From the NCBI RefSeq assembly GCF_004614235.1, contig NZ_SPVH01000006.1, forward strand, positions 868,001 to 932,000: a DNA stretch of 64,000 bases, written 5' to 3'. Position numbers and translations under genes: made by a program. The notes under the pieces were generated by a model. That model was not told where the DNA came from. It made no database searches and worked only from the letters and a program-made list of their open reading frames with translations. Below, piece after piece: positions 41,991 through 50,758 of the stretch; positions within the stretch are counted from its first letter, which is position 1; the number at the start of each line of letters is the position of its first letter. The DNA is from Brevundimonas intermedia. Lineage in GTDB: Bacteria > Pseudomonadota > Alphaproteobacteria > Caulobacterales > Caulobacteraceae.

Positions 41991-43759
41991 GCGTTCAGGA
42001 CCACCGCTATCACCGCCCCGCGCCGGGCGTCGATCTTCAGGGTCGCCTGTCGCCGTTCTGGCGCGGGCTGTCGGAACTGATCTGGCGGCTGGAGCACGGG
42101 TTCGAGCGCGCCCGCGCCGACGCGCGTCCGGAAGAGGACACCCGCGTCCGCATCTTCCTGATCCTGATCGTCTTTTCCTGCGTTTTCGGCGCCCTGGCCG
42201 TCGGCGCCTCGTACAAGGCCCTGTTCGCAGAGGCGAACGGGCGCGGATCGGGCGTCAATCCGAACGCCCTGGTGCGCGGCGACCTGACGGATCGCAACGG
42301 CGAACTGCTGGCCACCAACATCATCCACTACGGCCTCTATATCGACCCGGCCCAGATCTGGGATCGCGACCTGGCCTATCGCCAGCTTCGCCGCGCCGTG
42401 CCGCGTATCTCCAGCGAGCGGCTGAAGCGCGTGCTGGCCAGCGATCGTCGCCTGATCGCCCTGACCGGCCTGACGCCCCAGGAAAAGGCCGCCGTCCACG
42501 ACCTGGCCCTGGGCGGGGTCACGTTCGAACCCGAGGACCGCCGCGCCTATCCGCTGGGAACCTCGGCCGTTCACCTGATCGGCGACGCCGACACGGGCGG
42601 GCGAGGCGTGTCCGGCGCCGAGCTGGCCTTCAACGACGAGATCCGTGCGGCGGGCCAGCGGGGCGAAAGCTTCCCCCTGTCCATCGATCTGCGCGTCCAG
42701 GGCGTGCTGGAAAACGAACTGGCCGCCGCCGCCATCAAGGCCCAGGCCAAGGGCGCCGTCGGCATCGTCACCGACGTCCAGACCGGCGAGGTCCTGGGCA
42801 TGGCCAGCTGGCCGACCTTCAACTCGGCCGATCGCAACGCCGCGCCCGACGGCGCCACGCTGAACCGCGCCGTCTCGGGCCACTACGAGATGGGGTCGGT
42901 GTTCAAGACCTTCACCGTCGCCGCCGGCCTCGACACCGGCCGGGCCGACATGAACACCCTGTTCGACGCCTCCCAGGCCTTCCAGATCGGCGACCGCAAG
43001 ATCAAGGACTTCCACGCCCAGAACCGCGTGATGAGCCTGGAAGAGGTCTATCTGCACTCGTCCAACATCGGCACCTCGCAACTGGCGGTGCAGATGGGGC
43101 CGGACACGATGCGGGACTATTTCCGCCGCCTGGGCCTGCTGGACGCCTCGACCATCGAGCTGAAGGAATCGGCCAAGCCGGTCGTGCCGCGTCGCTGGGA
43201 CAACTCGACCCTGGCGTCCCTGTCGTTCGGCTACGGCATCATGATCACCCCGGCCCAGATGGTTCAGGCCATGGGCGCCCTGACCAATGGCGGACGGATG
43301 ATCCCGCTGTCCCTGCGCAAGGGCGGCGCGCGCGGCGTCCAGCCCCAGCAGGTCGTGACCGAGGAAACCTCGCGCACCATCCTGGACCTGCTGCGTCGCA
43401 ACGTGGTCAAGGGTTCGGGCGGGTTCGCCGATGCGGCCGGTCTTCGGGTCGGCGGCAAGACGGGCTCGGCCAACAAGCTGGTCAACGGTCGCTACGACCC
43501 CAGCCACGCCTTGGGCTCCTTCGCGGCGGTCTTCCCTGTCGACGGCCCTTTGAACGGCAAACGCTACGCCATCCTGATCGTCATGGACGAGCCGGGGACC
43601 TATCCCAAGACCGGCGCCTATGTCGCCGCGCCGGCCGTGAAGAACATCGCCGACCGCATCGCCGGCTTCCTGGGCGTGGAGCGCCGCGAGGATCGCTGGC
43701 GCACGGCCCTGGGCGAAAAAGTGCCGGAGTATCAGGATGTGGCGGGGGACGGTCTGTGA
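41987..43759 (+). CDS. ftsI: penicillin-binding protein 3 / FtsI
   Basis: The 590-residue septal transpeptidase. One membrane helix at about residues 55-80 precedes the pedestal and the transpeptidase domain. The active-site motifs are Ser304 in YEMGSVFK (S-x-x-K), S358-x-N360 (SSN) and KTG from Lys491 (GGKTGSANK). It cross-links septal peptidoglycan together with FtsW, which is nine genes into the cluster. The start overlaps ftsL (ATGA) and the stop overlaps the murE GTG. Confidence 0.97.
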   Translation: MSVQDHRYHRPAPGVDLQGRLSPFWRGLSELIWRLEHGFERARADARPEEDTRVRIFLILIVFSCVFGALAVGASYKALFAEANGRGSGVNPNALVRGDLTDRNGELLATNIIHYGLYIDPAQIWDRDLAYRQLRRAVPRISSERLKRVLASDRRLIALTGLTPQEKAAVHDLALGGVTFEPEDRRAYPLGTSAVHLIGDADTGGRGVSGAELAFNDEIRAAGQRGESFPLSIDLRVQGVLENELAAAAIKAQAKGAVGIVTDVQTGEVLGMASWPTFNSADRNAAPDGATLNRAVSGHYEMGSVFKTFTVAAGLDTGRADMNTLFDASQAFQIGDRKIKDFHAQNRVMSLEEVYLHSSNIGTSQLAVQMGPDTMRDYFRRLGLLDASTIELKESAKPVVPRRWDNSTLASLSFGYGIMITPAQMVQAMGALTNGGRMIPLSLRKGGARGVQPQQVVTEETSRTILDLLRRNVVKGSGGFADAAGLRVGGKTGSANKLVNGRYDPSHALGSFAAVFPVDGPLNGKRYAILIVMDEPGTYPKTGAYVAAPAVKNIADRIAGFLGVERREDRWRTALGEKVPEYQDVAGDGL

Positions 43760-45219
43760 GCGCCCTTCACCTGTCCGACCTGTTGCGCCGCGACGTGTCC
43801 TCGGACCCCATCATCACCGGTGTGACCGCCGACAGCCGCAAGGTCGCCCCCGGCGCCCTGTTCGTCGCCCTGCCGGGCACGGCCGCCGACGGCCGCGCCT
43901 TCATCCCGCAGGCCTTGGCGCAAGGCGCCGCTGCGGTGCTGGCCCCGACCGATACGCCGGACGGCGCGGCGCCGGTCCTGGTCACCTCGGGCGACGTGCG
44001 CCGGGCCTACGCCATCGCCGCGCGCGGCTTCTACGGCGTCCAGCCCAAGACCTGCGTCGCCGTCACCGGCACCAACGGCAAGACCTCGGTCGCCACCTTC
44101 TGCCGCCAGATCTGGGCCGGCGTGGGTCACAAGTCCGCCAGCATGGGCACCCTCGGCGTCATCGGCCAGAAGGGCTCAAAGACCTACGCCCTGACCGGCC
44201 CCGGCCTGACCAGCCCCGACGCCGCCGAGGCCGCGCGCCTGATGGCCGAGCTGGCCAGCAAGGACGTGACCCACGTCGCGCTGGAGGCCTCGTCGCACGG
44301 CATCGACCAGCGGCGCCTGGACGGCGTGGCGTTGAAGGCCGCCGCCTTCACCAACCTGACCCAGGACCACCTCGATTATCACGGCACGATGGAGGACTAT
44401 CGCGCCGCCAAGATGCGCCTGTTCGAAACCCTGCTGCCGCGCGGCCGCACCGCCGTGCTGAACGCCGATTCCGACGCCTATTCCGCCTTCGCCTCGGCCT
44501 CGATCATGGCGGGCCTGGGCGTGATGGGCGTGGGCGAGCGCGGGCGCGACCTGGCCCTGATCGGCCGTCGCGCGACGCCGGAGGGCCAGCGCCTGACCCT
44601 GGACGTGCGCGGCCAGGTGCATGAGATCCTGCTGCCTCTGGCCGGCGCCTTCCAGGCTTCGAACGCCCTGGTTGCGGCGGGCCTTTGCATTGCGGCCGGT
44701 GATCCCGCTGACGCCGTGATCGGCGCTCTTGAAGGCCTGACCGGCGCCCAGGGCCGCCTGCAACGGATCGGCGCCAATGACGCCGGACGCGGTGGCGAGG
44801 TCTATATCGACTACGCTCACACCCCCGACGGGCTGGAGACGGTTCTGAACGCCCTGCGTCCCCACGCCACCGGCCGGTTGATCGTGGTGTTCGGCGCGGG
44901 CGGCGACCGGGATCGCGGCAAGCGGCCGCTGATGGGCGCCATCGCCGGGCGTCTGGCCGATGTCGCCATCGTCACCGACGACAATCCGCGTTCGGAAGAT
45001 CCCGCCGCTATCCGCGCCCAGGTTCGCGCCGGCTGCGCCGACGCCATCGAGATCGGCGATCGTCGCGCCGCCATCGAGGCCGCCGTCGAAATGATGCGTG
45101 ATGGGGATGTGGTGATCATCGCCGGAAAAGGGCATGAACAGGGTCAGATCGTCGCGGGCGTGACCCACCCCTTCGACGACGCCACCGTCGCGTCCGAGGC
45201 CCTGTCGTTGAATGCCTGA
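43756..45219 (+). CDS. murE: UDP-MurNAc-tripeptide ligase MurE
   Basis: A 487-residue Mur ligase that adds the third stem residue. The ATP loop TGTNGKTS is at residues 104-111. The substrate-specificity motif DNPR (409-412, in TDDNPRSEDP) is the signature of meso-diaminopimelate addition, so the peptidoglycan is mDAP-type. It starts with GTG overlapping the ftsI stop (GTGA), giving MSALHLSDLLRRDVS. The much longer frame beginning at 41953, inside ftsL/ftsI, is an overlap artefact. It overlaps murF by 8 bp. Confidence 0.97.
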   Translation: MSALHLSDLLRRDVSSDPIITGVTADSRKVAPGALFVALPGTAADGRAFIPQALAQGAAAVLAPTDTPDGAAPVLVTSGDVRRAYAIAARGFYGVQPKTCVAVTGTNGKTSVATFCRQIWAGVGHKSASMGTLGVIGQKGSKTYALTGPGLTSPDAAEAARLMAELASKDVTHVALEASSHGIDQRRLDGVALKAAAFTNLTQDHLDYHGTMEDYRAAKMRLFETLLPRGRTAVLNADSDAYSAFASASIMAGLGVMGVGERGRDLALIGRRATPEGQRLTLDVRGQVHEILLPLAGAFQASNALVAAGLCIAAGDPADAVIGALEGLTGAQGRLQRIGANDAGRGGEVYIDYAHTPDGLETVLNALRPHATGRLIVVFGAGGDRDRGKRPLMGAIAGRLADVAIVTDDNPRSEDPAAIRAQVRAGCADAIEIGDRRAAIEAAVEMMRDGDVVIIAGKGHEQGQIVAGVTHPFDDATVASEALSLNA

Positions 45220-46630
45220 TACATCCGCCCGCCCACTCTGGACGGCCGCCGAAGTCGCCGCCGCCACGGGCGGCGTGCTTCATGGCGACGACCGCCCGAT
45301 CACGGGCGTGACCTACAACAGCCGTGAGATCGGCCCCGGCGACCTGTTCCTGGCGCTGAAGGGCGCGCGAGACGGGCATGAGTTCGCAGGTGACGCCTTC
45401 GCCGCCGGCGCCGCGACCGCCTTGGTCGAACACGCCGTCGAGGGCGGCGCCTATGTCGTCGTCCCCGATGCGCTGCACGGCTTGGAGTCCCTGGGCGTCG
45501 CCGCCCGCGAGCGCGCGCCCCATGTCAAACGCGGCGCCGTCACCGGCAGCGTCGGCAAGACCAGCGTCACCCAGGCCATCAAGGCCGGCCTCGACCTCGC
45601 CGGTCCCGCGCATGGCTCGATCAAGAGCTACAACAACCACATCGGCGTGCCCCTGACCCTGGCACGGATGCTGGTCCAGACCCAGCGCGCCGTGTTCGAG
45701 ATCGGCATGAATGCGCCCGGCGAGATCGCGCCCCTGTCGCGCTTCGTCGCCCCCCACGCCGCCTGCGTCACCACCGTCGGCCCGGTCCATATCGAAGCCT
45801 TCTCCGACGGCGAGGCCGGCGTTGCGCGTGAAAAAGCCTCCATCTTCCAGGGTCTGGTTCCCGGCGGCGCGGCCGTAGCGAACGGCGACGTCGCCTTCTC
45901 CGATGTCCTGTGCGACGCGGCCAGGTCCGTCGGCGCGCGCCTGCTGACGTTCGGCACGGACGCCGGCCATGACGCCCGCCTGCTTGACTTCCGCCCCGAT
46001 GCGGAAGGGGCGTCGGTCGCCGCCGAACTGTTCGGGCAGCGGATCGACTATCGCCTGGCCCAGTCCGGCGCCCACTGGGGCCTGAACAGCCTGTGCGTCC
46101 TGTTGATGCTCGACGCGCTGGACGTGTCGCTGGACACGGGCCTTGAGGCTCTGGCGGGTTTCCAGCCCCTGGCGGGACGCGGCCAGACCCGCACCGTCAC
46201 CCTGGCCGACGGCGCCTTCACCCTGATCGACGAAAGCTACAACGCCAATCCGCTGTCGATGGCCGCCGGGTTCAAGACCCTGGGCGCCCGCACGACCTCG
46301 GGGCGCCGCGTCGTGGTGCTGACCGACATGCTGGAACTGGGCGACCAGAGCCGCGATCTGCACGAAGGCCTCGCTGCCCCCATCGACTCGGCCGGTCTGG
46401 ACTTGGTCCACGTCGCCGGTCCCGAGATGCGCTGGCTCTATGACGCCCTGCCGGTCTCGCGACGCGGCGTCTGGCGCGCGACGGCGGCGGAACTGGCGGC
46501 CGAGGCGGTCATGCTGGTCGCGCCCGGCGACGTCGTCATGGTCAAGGGCTCGAACGGGTCCAAGGCGTCGCTGGTGGCCAAGGCTCTGGCCGATCTGCAA
46601 GGCCGCGACATGCCGCCCGCGACGCGATAG
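45212..46630 (+). CDS. murF: UDP-MurNAc-pentapeptide synthetase MurF
   Basis: A 472-residue Mur ligase that adds D-Ala-D-Ala. The ATP-binding loop is GSVGKTSVTQAIKAGL (around residue 110), followed by SYNNHIGVPLTLARM and EIGMNAPGEIAPLSRFVAPH, both typical of MurF. DESYNANPLSMAAGF is the MurF C-terminal signature. It starts 8 bp inside the end of murE and is followed by mraY after 9 bp. Cytosolic. Confidence 0.97.
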   Translation: MPDTSARPLWTAAEVAAATGGVLHGDDRPITGVTYNSREIGPGDLFLALKGARDGHEFAGDAFAAGAATALVEHAVEGGAYVVVPDALHGLESLGVAARERAPHVKRGAVTGSVGKTSVTQAIKAGLDLAGPAHGSIKSYNNHIGVPLTLARMLVQTQRAVFEIGMNAPGEIAPLSRFVAPHAACVTTVGPVHIEAFSDGEAGVAREKASIFQGLVPGGAAVANGDVAFSDVLCDAARSVGARLLTFGTDAGHDARLLDFRPDAEGASVAAELFGQRIDYRLAQSGAHWGLNSLCVLLMLDALDVSLDTGLEALAGFQPLAGRGQTRTVTLADGAFTLIDESYNANPLSMAAGFKTLGARTTSGRRVVVLTDMLELGDQSRDLHEGLAAPIDSAGLDLVHVAGPEMRWLYDALPVSRRGVWRATAAELAAEAVMLVAPGDVVMVKGSNGSKASLVAKALADLQGRDMPPATR

Positions 46631-46639
46631 GGAAGCCGA

Positions 46640-47749
46640 ATGTTCTATCTGCTGTATCTCTATTACGCCGACGTGGCGGACCAGTACCCGCTGCTGAACC
46701 TGGTCCAGTACCAGACCGTGCGCGTCGCCCTGGCCATGGCCACGGCCATGATCGTCGCCGTCGCCATGGGCAGCCGCTTCATCAACTGGATCCGCACCAA
46801 ACAGGGCCGGGGCCAGCCGATCCGCGACGACGGCCCCGTTTCGCACCTGTCCAAGGTCGGCACCCCCACCATGGGCGGGCTGATGATCCTGGCCGGCATC
46901 GGCGTGGCGGTCTTCCTGTGGGGCGATCTGACCAACCCCTACATCTGGATCGTCAGCTTCGTGACGGCGGCCTTCGGCGTGCTGGGCTTCATCGACGACT
47001 ACGCCAAGGTGACCAAACAGACCTCGGCCGGCCTGACCTCGAAGCAGAAGCTGCTGGCCCAGACGGTCGTCGCCGTCGTCGCCGGCGTCCTGACCGTGCT
47101 GTGGATGACGGTCTCGCCGACCTCGCCGGGTCTTGAGACCTCGATCGCGTTTCCGTTCTTCAAGGCCGTGCTGCTGAACGTCGGCTGGTTCTATGTGGCG
47201 TTCGCGGCCTTCACCATCGTCGGCTTCTCCAATGCGGTGAACCTGACCGACGGGCTGGACGGCCTGGCGACCGTGCCGGTGATGATGGCGGCGGGCGCGT
47301 TCGGCGTGATCAGCTACCTCGCCGGCAACTTCGTCTTCGCCCAGTATCTTCAGGTCCACCACGTGCCAGGCGCGGGCGAACTGGCCATCTTCTGCGCGGC
47401 CATGATCGGCGGCGGCGCGGGCTTCCTCTGGTACAACGCCCCCCCGGCCAAGATCTTCATGGGCGACACCGGTTCGTTGGCCCTGGGCGGCGCCCTGGGC
47501 GCCATCGCCGTCACCACCAAGCACGAGCTGGTTCTGGGCATCGTCGGCGGCCTGTTCGTCGCCGAGGCCGCCTCGGTCATGATCCAGGTCGGCTATTACA
47601 AGCTGACCAAGAAACGCATCTTCCTGATGGCGCCGGTCCACCACCATTTCGAGAAGATGGGCTGGCCGGAATCCACCGTCGTCATCCGCTTCTGGATCAT
47701 CGCCGGCGCCCTGGCCCTGCTGGGCCTGTCCACGCTGAAGCTGCGCTGA
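46640..47749 (+). CDS. mraY: phospho-MurNAc-pentapeptide translocase MraY
   Basis: A 369-residue, ten-helix membrane enzyme that makes lipid I from UDP-MurNAc-pentapeptide and undecaprenyl phosphate. Family motifs: [28 protein letters not shown] (catalytic Asp pair), [22 protein letters not shown] and [15 protein letters not shown]. Full length for the family. AAGCCG precedes the ATG. It lies 9 bp after murF and 4 bp before murD. Confidence 0.98.
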   Translation: MFYLLYLYYADVADQYPLLNLVQYQTVRVALAMATAMIVAVAMGSRFINWIRTKQGRGQPIRDDGPVSHLSKVGTPTMGGLMILAGIGVAVFLWGDLTNPYIWIVSFVTAAFGVLGFIDDYAKVTKQTSAGLTSKQKLLAQTVVAVVAGVLTVLWMTVSPTSPGLETSIAFPFFKAVLLNVGWFYVAFAAFTIVGFSNAVNLTDGLDGLATVPVMMAAGAFGVISYLAGNFVFAQYLQVHHVPGAGELAIFCAAMIGGGAGFLWYNAPPAKIFMGDTGSLALGGALGAIAVTTKHELVLGIVGGLFVAEAASVMIQVGYYKLTKKRIFLMAPVHHHFEKMGWPESTVVIRFWIIAGALALLGLSTLKLR

Positions 47750-47753
47750 TCCG

Positions 47754-49145
47754 ATGATCCCCGTTCCCGGCTTTGAAGGCAGGCGGGTCGCGGTCTTCGG
47801 CCTGGGACGGTCGGGGATCACGGCCGCGCGCGCGCTCCAGGCCGGGGGCGCGATCCCCATCCTGTGGGACGACAGCGCGGCGGGCCGGATGCAGGCCGAG
47901 GCCGAAGGCTTCGCGGTCGAAGACCTGACCACGGCCGACTGGTCAGCCTTCGCCGCCCTTGTCCTGTCGCCCGGCGCGCCCCTGACCCATCCCAAACCGC
48001 ACTGGAGCGTCGACAAGGCGCGCGAGGCCGGCGTGCCCGTCATTGGCGACGTCGAACTGTTCGCCCGCGCCCTGGCCGCCCTGCCGAAAGACCAGCGTCC
48101 CCGCGTCGTCGCGATCACCGGCACCAATGGCAAGTCCACGACAACCGCCCTGATCGGCTGGGTGCTGAAGTCGGCCGGTCTGACGGTCCATGTCGGCGGC
48201 AACATCGGCATCGGCGTCCTGGCCCTGCCCGAACCGACGCCCGACGCCGTCTATGTGATCGAGGTCTCCAGCTACCAGCTGGACCTGACCACCACCTTCG
48301 CCCCCGATGTCGCCATCCTGACCAACATCTCGCCCGACCATCTCGACCGTCATGGCGGAATGGAGGGCTATGTCGCGGCCAAGCGCCGAATATTCCAGAA
48401 CCTAGACGATAAGGATTTGGCGTTGGTCGGCATAGACGATGATTGGGGATTGGACCTTTCGCGGGAGATCGTCTCCGACGGATGGCCAATTCTTGAGATC
48501 GCCACGACGCCGAACAGGTCGGGGAGAATCATCGCCTCTGGTTGTGTGCTGACGAAGGACGGCGAACCGATCGCCGACCTCTCCGCCGCCCGCTCGCTGC
48601 CCGGCCGTCACAACGCCCAGAACGCCGCCTTCGCCTATGCGACCGCCCGCGCCCTGGGCGTCTCCCACGACGCCGCCGTCGCCGGCCTGCTGTCCTTCCC
48701 GGGCCTGGCCCACCGCATGGAGGCCGTCGGCCGCCTCGGCCCGGTCCGCTTCATCAACGATTCCAAGGCCACCAACGCCGATGCCGCGCGTCAGGCCCTG
48801 TCTTCCTACCCCTCCGTCTTCTGGATCGCGGGCGGCGTGCCAAAGGCCGGCGGCATCGACGACCTGGTCGACCTCTTCCCACGCGTGACCAGGGCCTATC
48901 TGATCGGAGAGGCGGCCGAGGCCTTCGCCGCGACGCTGGCCGACGCCCCCCACGTCATTTCCCGAACCCTGGACGCCGCCGTGGCCGCAGCCGCCGCCGA
49001 CGCCGCATCCGCCGGCGGAGAACAGATCGTCCTGTTGTCCCCCGCCTGCGCCAGCTTCGACCAGTATCCAGACTTCGAGGCGCGCGGCGAGGCCTTCCGC
49101 GCCGCCGTCCTGGCCCTCGGGGCCGTCCCGGAAACGGCGTCATGA
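47754..49145 (+). CDS. murD: UDP-MurNAc-L-alanine:D-glutamate ligase MurD
   Basis: A 463-residue Mur ligase adding D-Glu. The N-terminal UDP-binding segment VAVFGLGRSGITAARAL is followed by the ATP loop ITGTNGKSTTTALIGW (about residues 119-134), then EVSSYQLDLTTTFAPDVAILTNISPDHLDRHG and FINDSKATNADAARQAL, all MurD signatures. Bases 48385-48560 use AT-richer codons (Leu as TTG, CTT, CTA) than the rest, with the frame intact. The stop overlaps ftsW in ATGA. Confidence 0.97.
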   Translation: MIPVPGFEGRRVAVFGLGRSGITAARALQAGGAIPILWDDSAAGRMQAEAEGFAVEDLTTADWSAFAALVLSPGAPLTHPKPHWSVDKAREAGVPVIGDVELFARALAALPKDQRPRVVAITGTNGKSTTTALIGWVLKSAGLTVHVGGNIGIGVLALPEPTPDAVYVIEVSSYQLDLTTTFAPDVAILTNISPDHLDRHGGMEGYVAAKRRIFQNLDDKDLALVGIDDDWGLDLSREIVSDGWPILEIATTPNRSGRIIASGCVLTKDGEPIADLSAARSLPGRHNAQNAAFAYATARALGVSHDAAVAGLLSFPGLAHRMEAVGRLGPVRFINDSKATNADAARQALSSYPSVFWIAGGVPKAGGIDDLVDLFPRVTRAYLIGEAAEAFAATLADAPHVISRTLDAAVAAAAADAASAGGEQIVLLSPACASFDQYPDFEARGEAFRAAVLALGAVPETAS

Positions 49146-50320
49146 GCGCCCCCTACACCCCCGCCTTCTCGCGCAACGACCAGAGCCACGTCGCCCAGTG
49201 GTTCTGGACCGTGGATCGCGGCCTGCTGGGCGCCGCACTGGCGCTGATGGGCTTGGGGGTGGCGCTCAGCTTCGCCTCCAGTCCGGCCGCCATCCTCGCC
49301 GATGAATCGATCACCGACCCCTTCCACTATTCCTGGCGCATGATGGTCTTCTCGGGCCTTGGCCTGAGCCTGATGCTGACCAGTTCGCTGCTGTCGCCGC
49401 GCGGGGTGCGCCGCATCGCGGTCCTGGCCCTGTTCGGCGCCATCCTGGTCATGATGGCCCTGCCGTTCATAGGCGACACGGTGAAGGGGGCCGCCCGCTG
49501 GGTGAACTTCGGCCCGTTCAGCCTGCAGCCGTCCGAGTTCGCCAAGCCCGGCCTGATCGTTTTCGCGGCCTGGATGTTCGCCGAGGCGCAGAAGGGGCAG
49601 GGGGTGCCCGGCGTCACCATCGCCTTCGGCTTCTACGCCCTGACCGTGTCCCTGCTGCTGATCCAGCCCGACATCGGCCAGACCCTGTTGATCACCACCA
49701 CCTTCATGGCCGTCTTCTTCATGGCGGGCGTGCCGTTCAAGTGGATGGCGGTCTTGGCAAGCGCCGGCATGGCGGGACTGGTGTCGCTGTATTTCGTCTT
49801 CGGCCACATGCGCGACCGCCTCAGCCGCTTCTTCTCGCCCGAGACCACCGACACCCACCAGATCGATAGCGCGTCCGAGGCCATCCGCGCCGGCGGCCTG
49901 CTGGGTCGCGGCATCGGCGAGGGCGTGATGAAGCGCCGCGTGCCGGACCTGCACACCGACTTCATCTACTCCGTCGGCGCCGAGGAGTTCGGCCTGATCC
50001 TCAGCCTGATCATGATCGGCCTCTACGCCTTCATCGTCATCCGGGGCATGCGCCGGGCGATGAAGCTGACCGACCCGTTTGAGCAGACGGCGGCGGCGGG
50101 CCTGTTCATGCTGATCGGCTTGCAGGCCTGCATCAATGTGGCGGTGAACCTGAACCTGATCCCGACCAAGGGCATGACATTGCCCTTCATCAGCTACGGC
50201 GGCTCGTCCATGCTGGCCATGGGCCTGACCATGGGCTTCGCCCTGGCCCTGACCCGCCGCCGCCCCGGCGCCTACGAACCGGGCGCCAGCCTGCCGGGAA
50301 GACGGCGGCGGTTGCTTTAA
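49142..50320 (+). CDS. ftsW: peptidoglycan polymerase FtsW
   Basis: A 392-residue SEDS-family glycosyltransferase that polymerises lipid II at the septum with FtsI. It has about ten membrane helices and the SEDS motifs ARWVNFGPFSLQPSEFAKP, IQPDIGQTLLI (with the catalytic Asp region), YSVGAEEFGLIL and MTLPFISYGGSSML near the C-terminus. The ATG at 49142 overlaps the murD stop; the longer frame inside murD is rejected. It is the last coupled gene of the first dcw block; a 438-bp gap follows. Confidence 0.97.
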   Translation: MSAPYTPAFSRNDQSHVAQWFWTVDRGLLGAALALMGLGVALSFASSPAAILADESITDPFHYSWRMMVFSGLGLSLMLTSSLLSPRGVRRIAVLALFGAILVMMALPFIGDTVKGAARWVNFGPFSLQPSEFAKPGLIVFAAWMFAEAQKGQGVPGVTIAFGFYALTVSLLLIQPDIGQTLLITTTFMAVFFMAGVPFKWMAVLASAGMAGLVSLYFVFGHMRDRLSRFFSPETTDTHQIDSASEAIRAGGLLGRGIGEGVMKRRVPDLHTDFIYSVGAEEFGLILSLIMIGLYAFIVIRGMRRAMKLTDPFEQTAAAGLFMLIGLQACINVAVNLNLIPTKGMTLPFISYGGSSMLAMGLTMGFALALTRRRPGAYEPGASLPGRRRRLL

Positions 50321-50330
50321 CCCCACCCAT

Positions 50331-50512
50331 CTTTCGTCATCCTCCGGCGCGAAGCGACCGGGGGACCCAGCGGCGCGCGAGAGCGCGACCCGAAGGGCGG
50401 CGCGTAGCAGCCAACCTGTCGCGGACACCACTTTCAAGAACCGCGGCGGACGCATCGCCTTCGGCGCCGCTGGGTCCCCCGGTCTCCTACGCTCGCGGGA
50501 GGATGACGAAAG
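50331..50512 (+). repeat. long inverted-repeat element after ftsW
   Basis: Arms 50331-50376 (CTTTCGTCATCCTCC at the outer end, GGGGGACCCAGCGGCGC inside) and 50464-50512 are imperfect reverse complements, around a centre of about 87 bp. It is the same general design as 11470-11597, with a shared GGGACCCAG arm. Confidence 0.85.
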
Positions 50513-50654
50513 AGGGGGGGCATCTGACGTTGTTCAAAACAAACACTCGAACGATCCCAACCGCTTAACACCGACCAGCCGCTTTCTCCTGCCCACACCC
50601 CAAAACCGTGCGATGCTGTCGCCGACCGTTCCGCCCCCCGACCGCTCGCCGACG

Positions 50655-50757
50655 ATTTCAGACGAAGTGCACTAATTACACCCTGTTTTTCGCGCCCCCG
50701 CCGTCTGAATTTCAGACGAATTGCACTATTTAGACCCTCTTTTTTCGGAGCCCGCCC
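50655..50757 (+). repeat. tandem duplicated 54-bp unit upstream of murG
   Basis: Two diverged copies start at 50655 and 50709. Each reads ATTTCAGACGAA, then TGCACTA, an ACCCT and a T-run, ending in a C-rich stretch. The second also has GTCTGAA on its left, forming the palindrome GTCTGAATTTCAGAC (50704-50718). It abuts the murG ATG, so it may hold paired promoters or operator sites. Confidence 0.75.
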
Positions 50758-50758
50758 C

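Larger units (their letters stand above)
50321..50758 (+). other. 438-bp gap between ftsW and murG: repeat plus duplicated leader
   Basis: No gene. It holds an inverted-repeat element (50331-50512), an AT-richer segment around 50525-50570, and a tandemly duplicated unit of about 50 bp just before murG. Such a gap is unusual within a dcw cluster and suggests that murG has its own promoter. Confidence 0.75.

Noticed and set aside
41953..43755. N-terminal extension of murE running through ftsI
   Set aside because: The extended frame is Arg/Gly/Pro-rich antisense-like sequence; ftsI in another frame has all transpeptidase motifs and murE has a normal GTG start.
45116..48211. 1031-aa reading frame on the minus strand opposite murF, mraY and murD
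   Set aside because: A shadow of GC-rich codons: it has low-complexity composition, no motifs, and covers three certain genes on the other strand.
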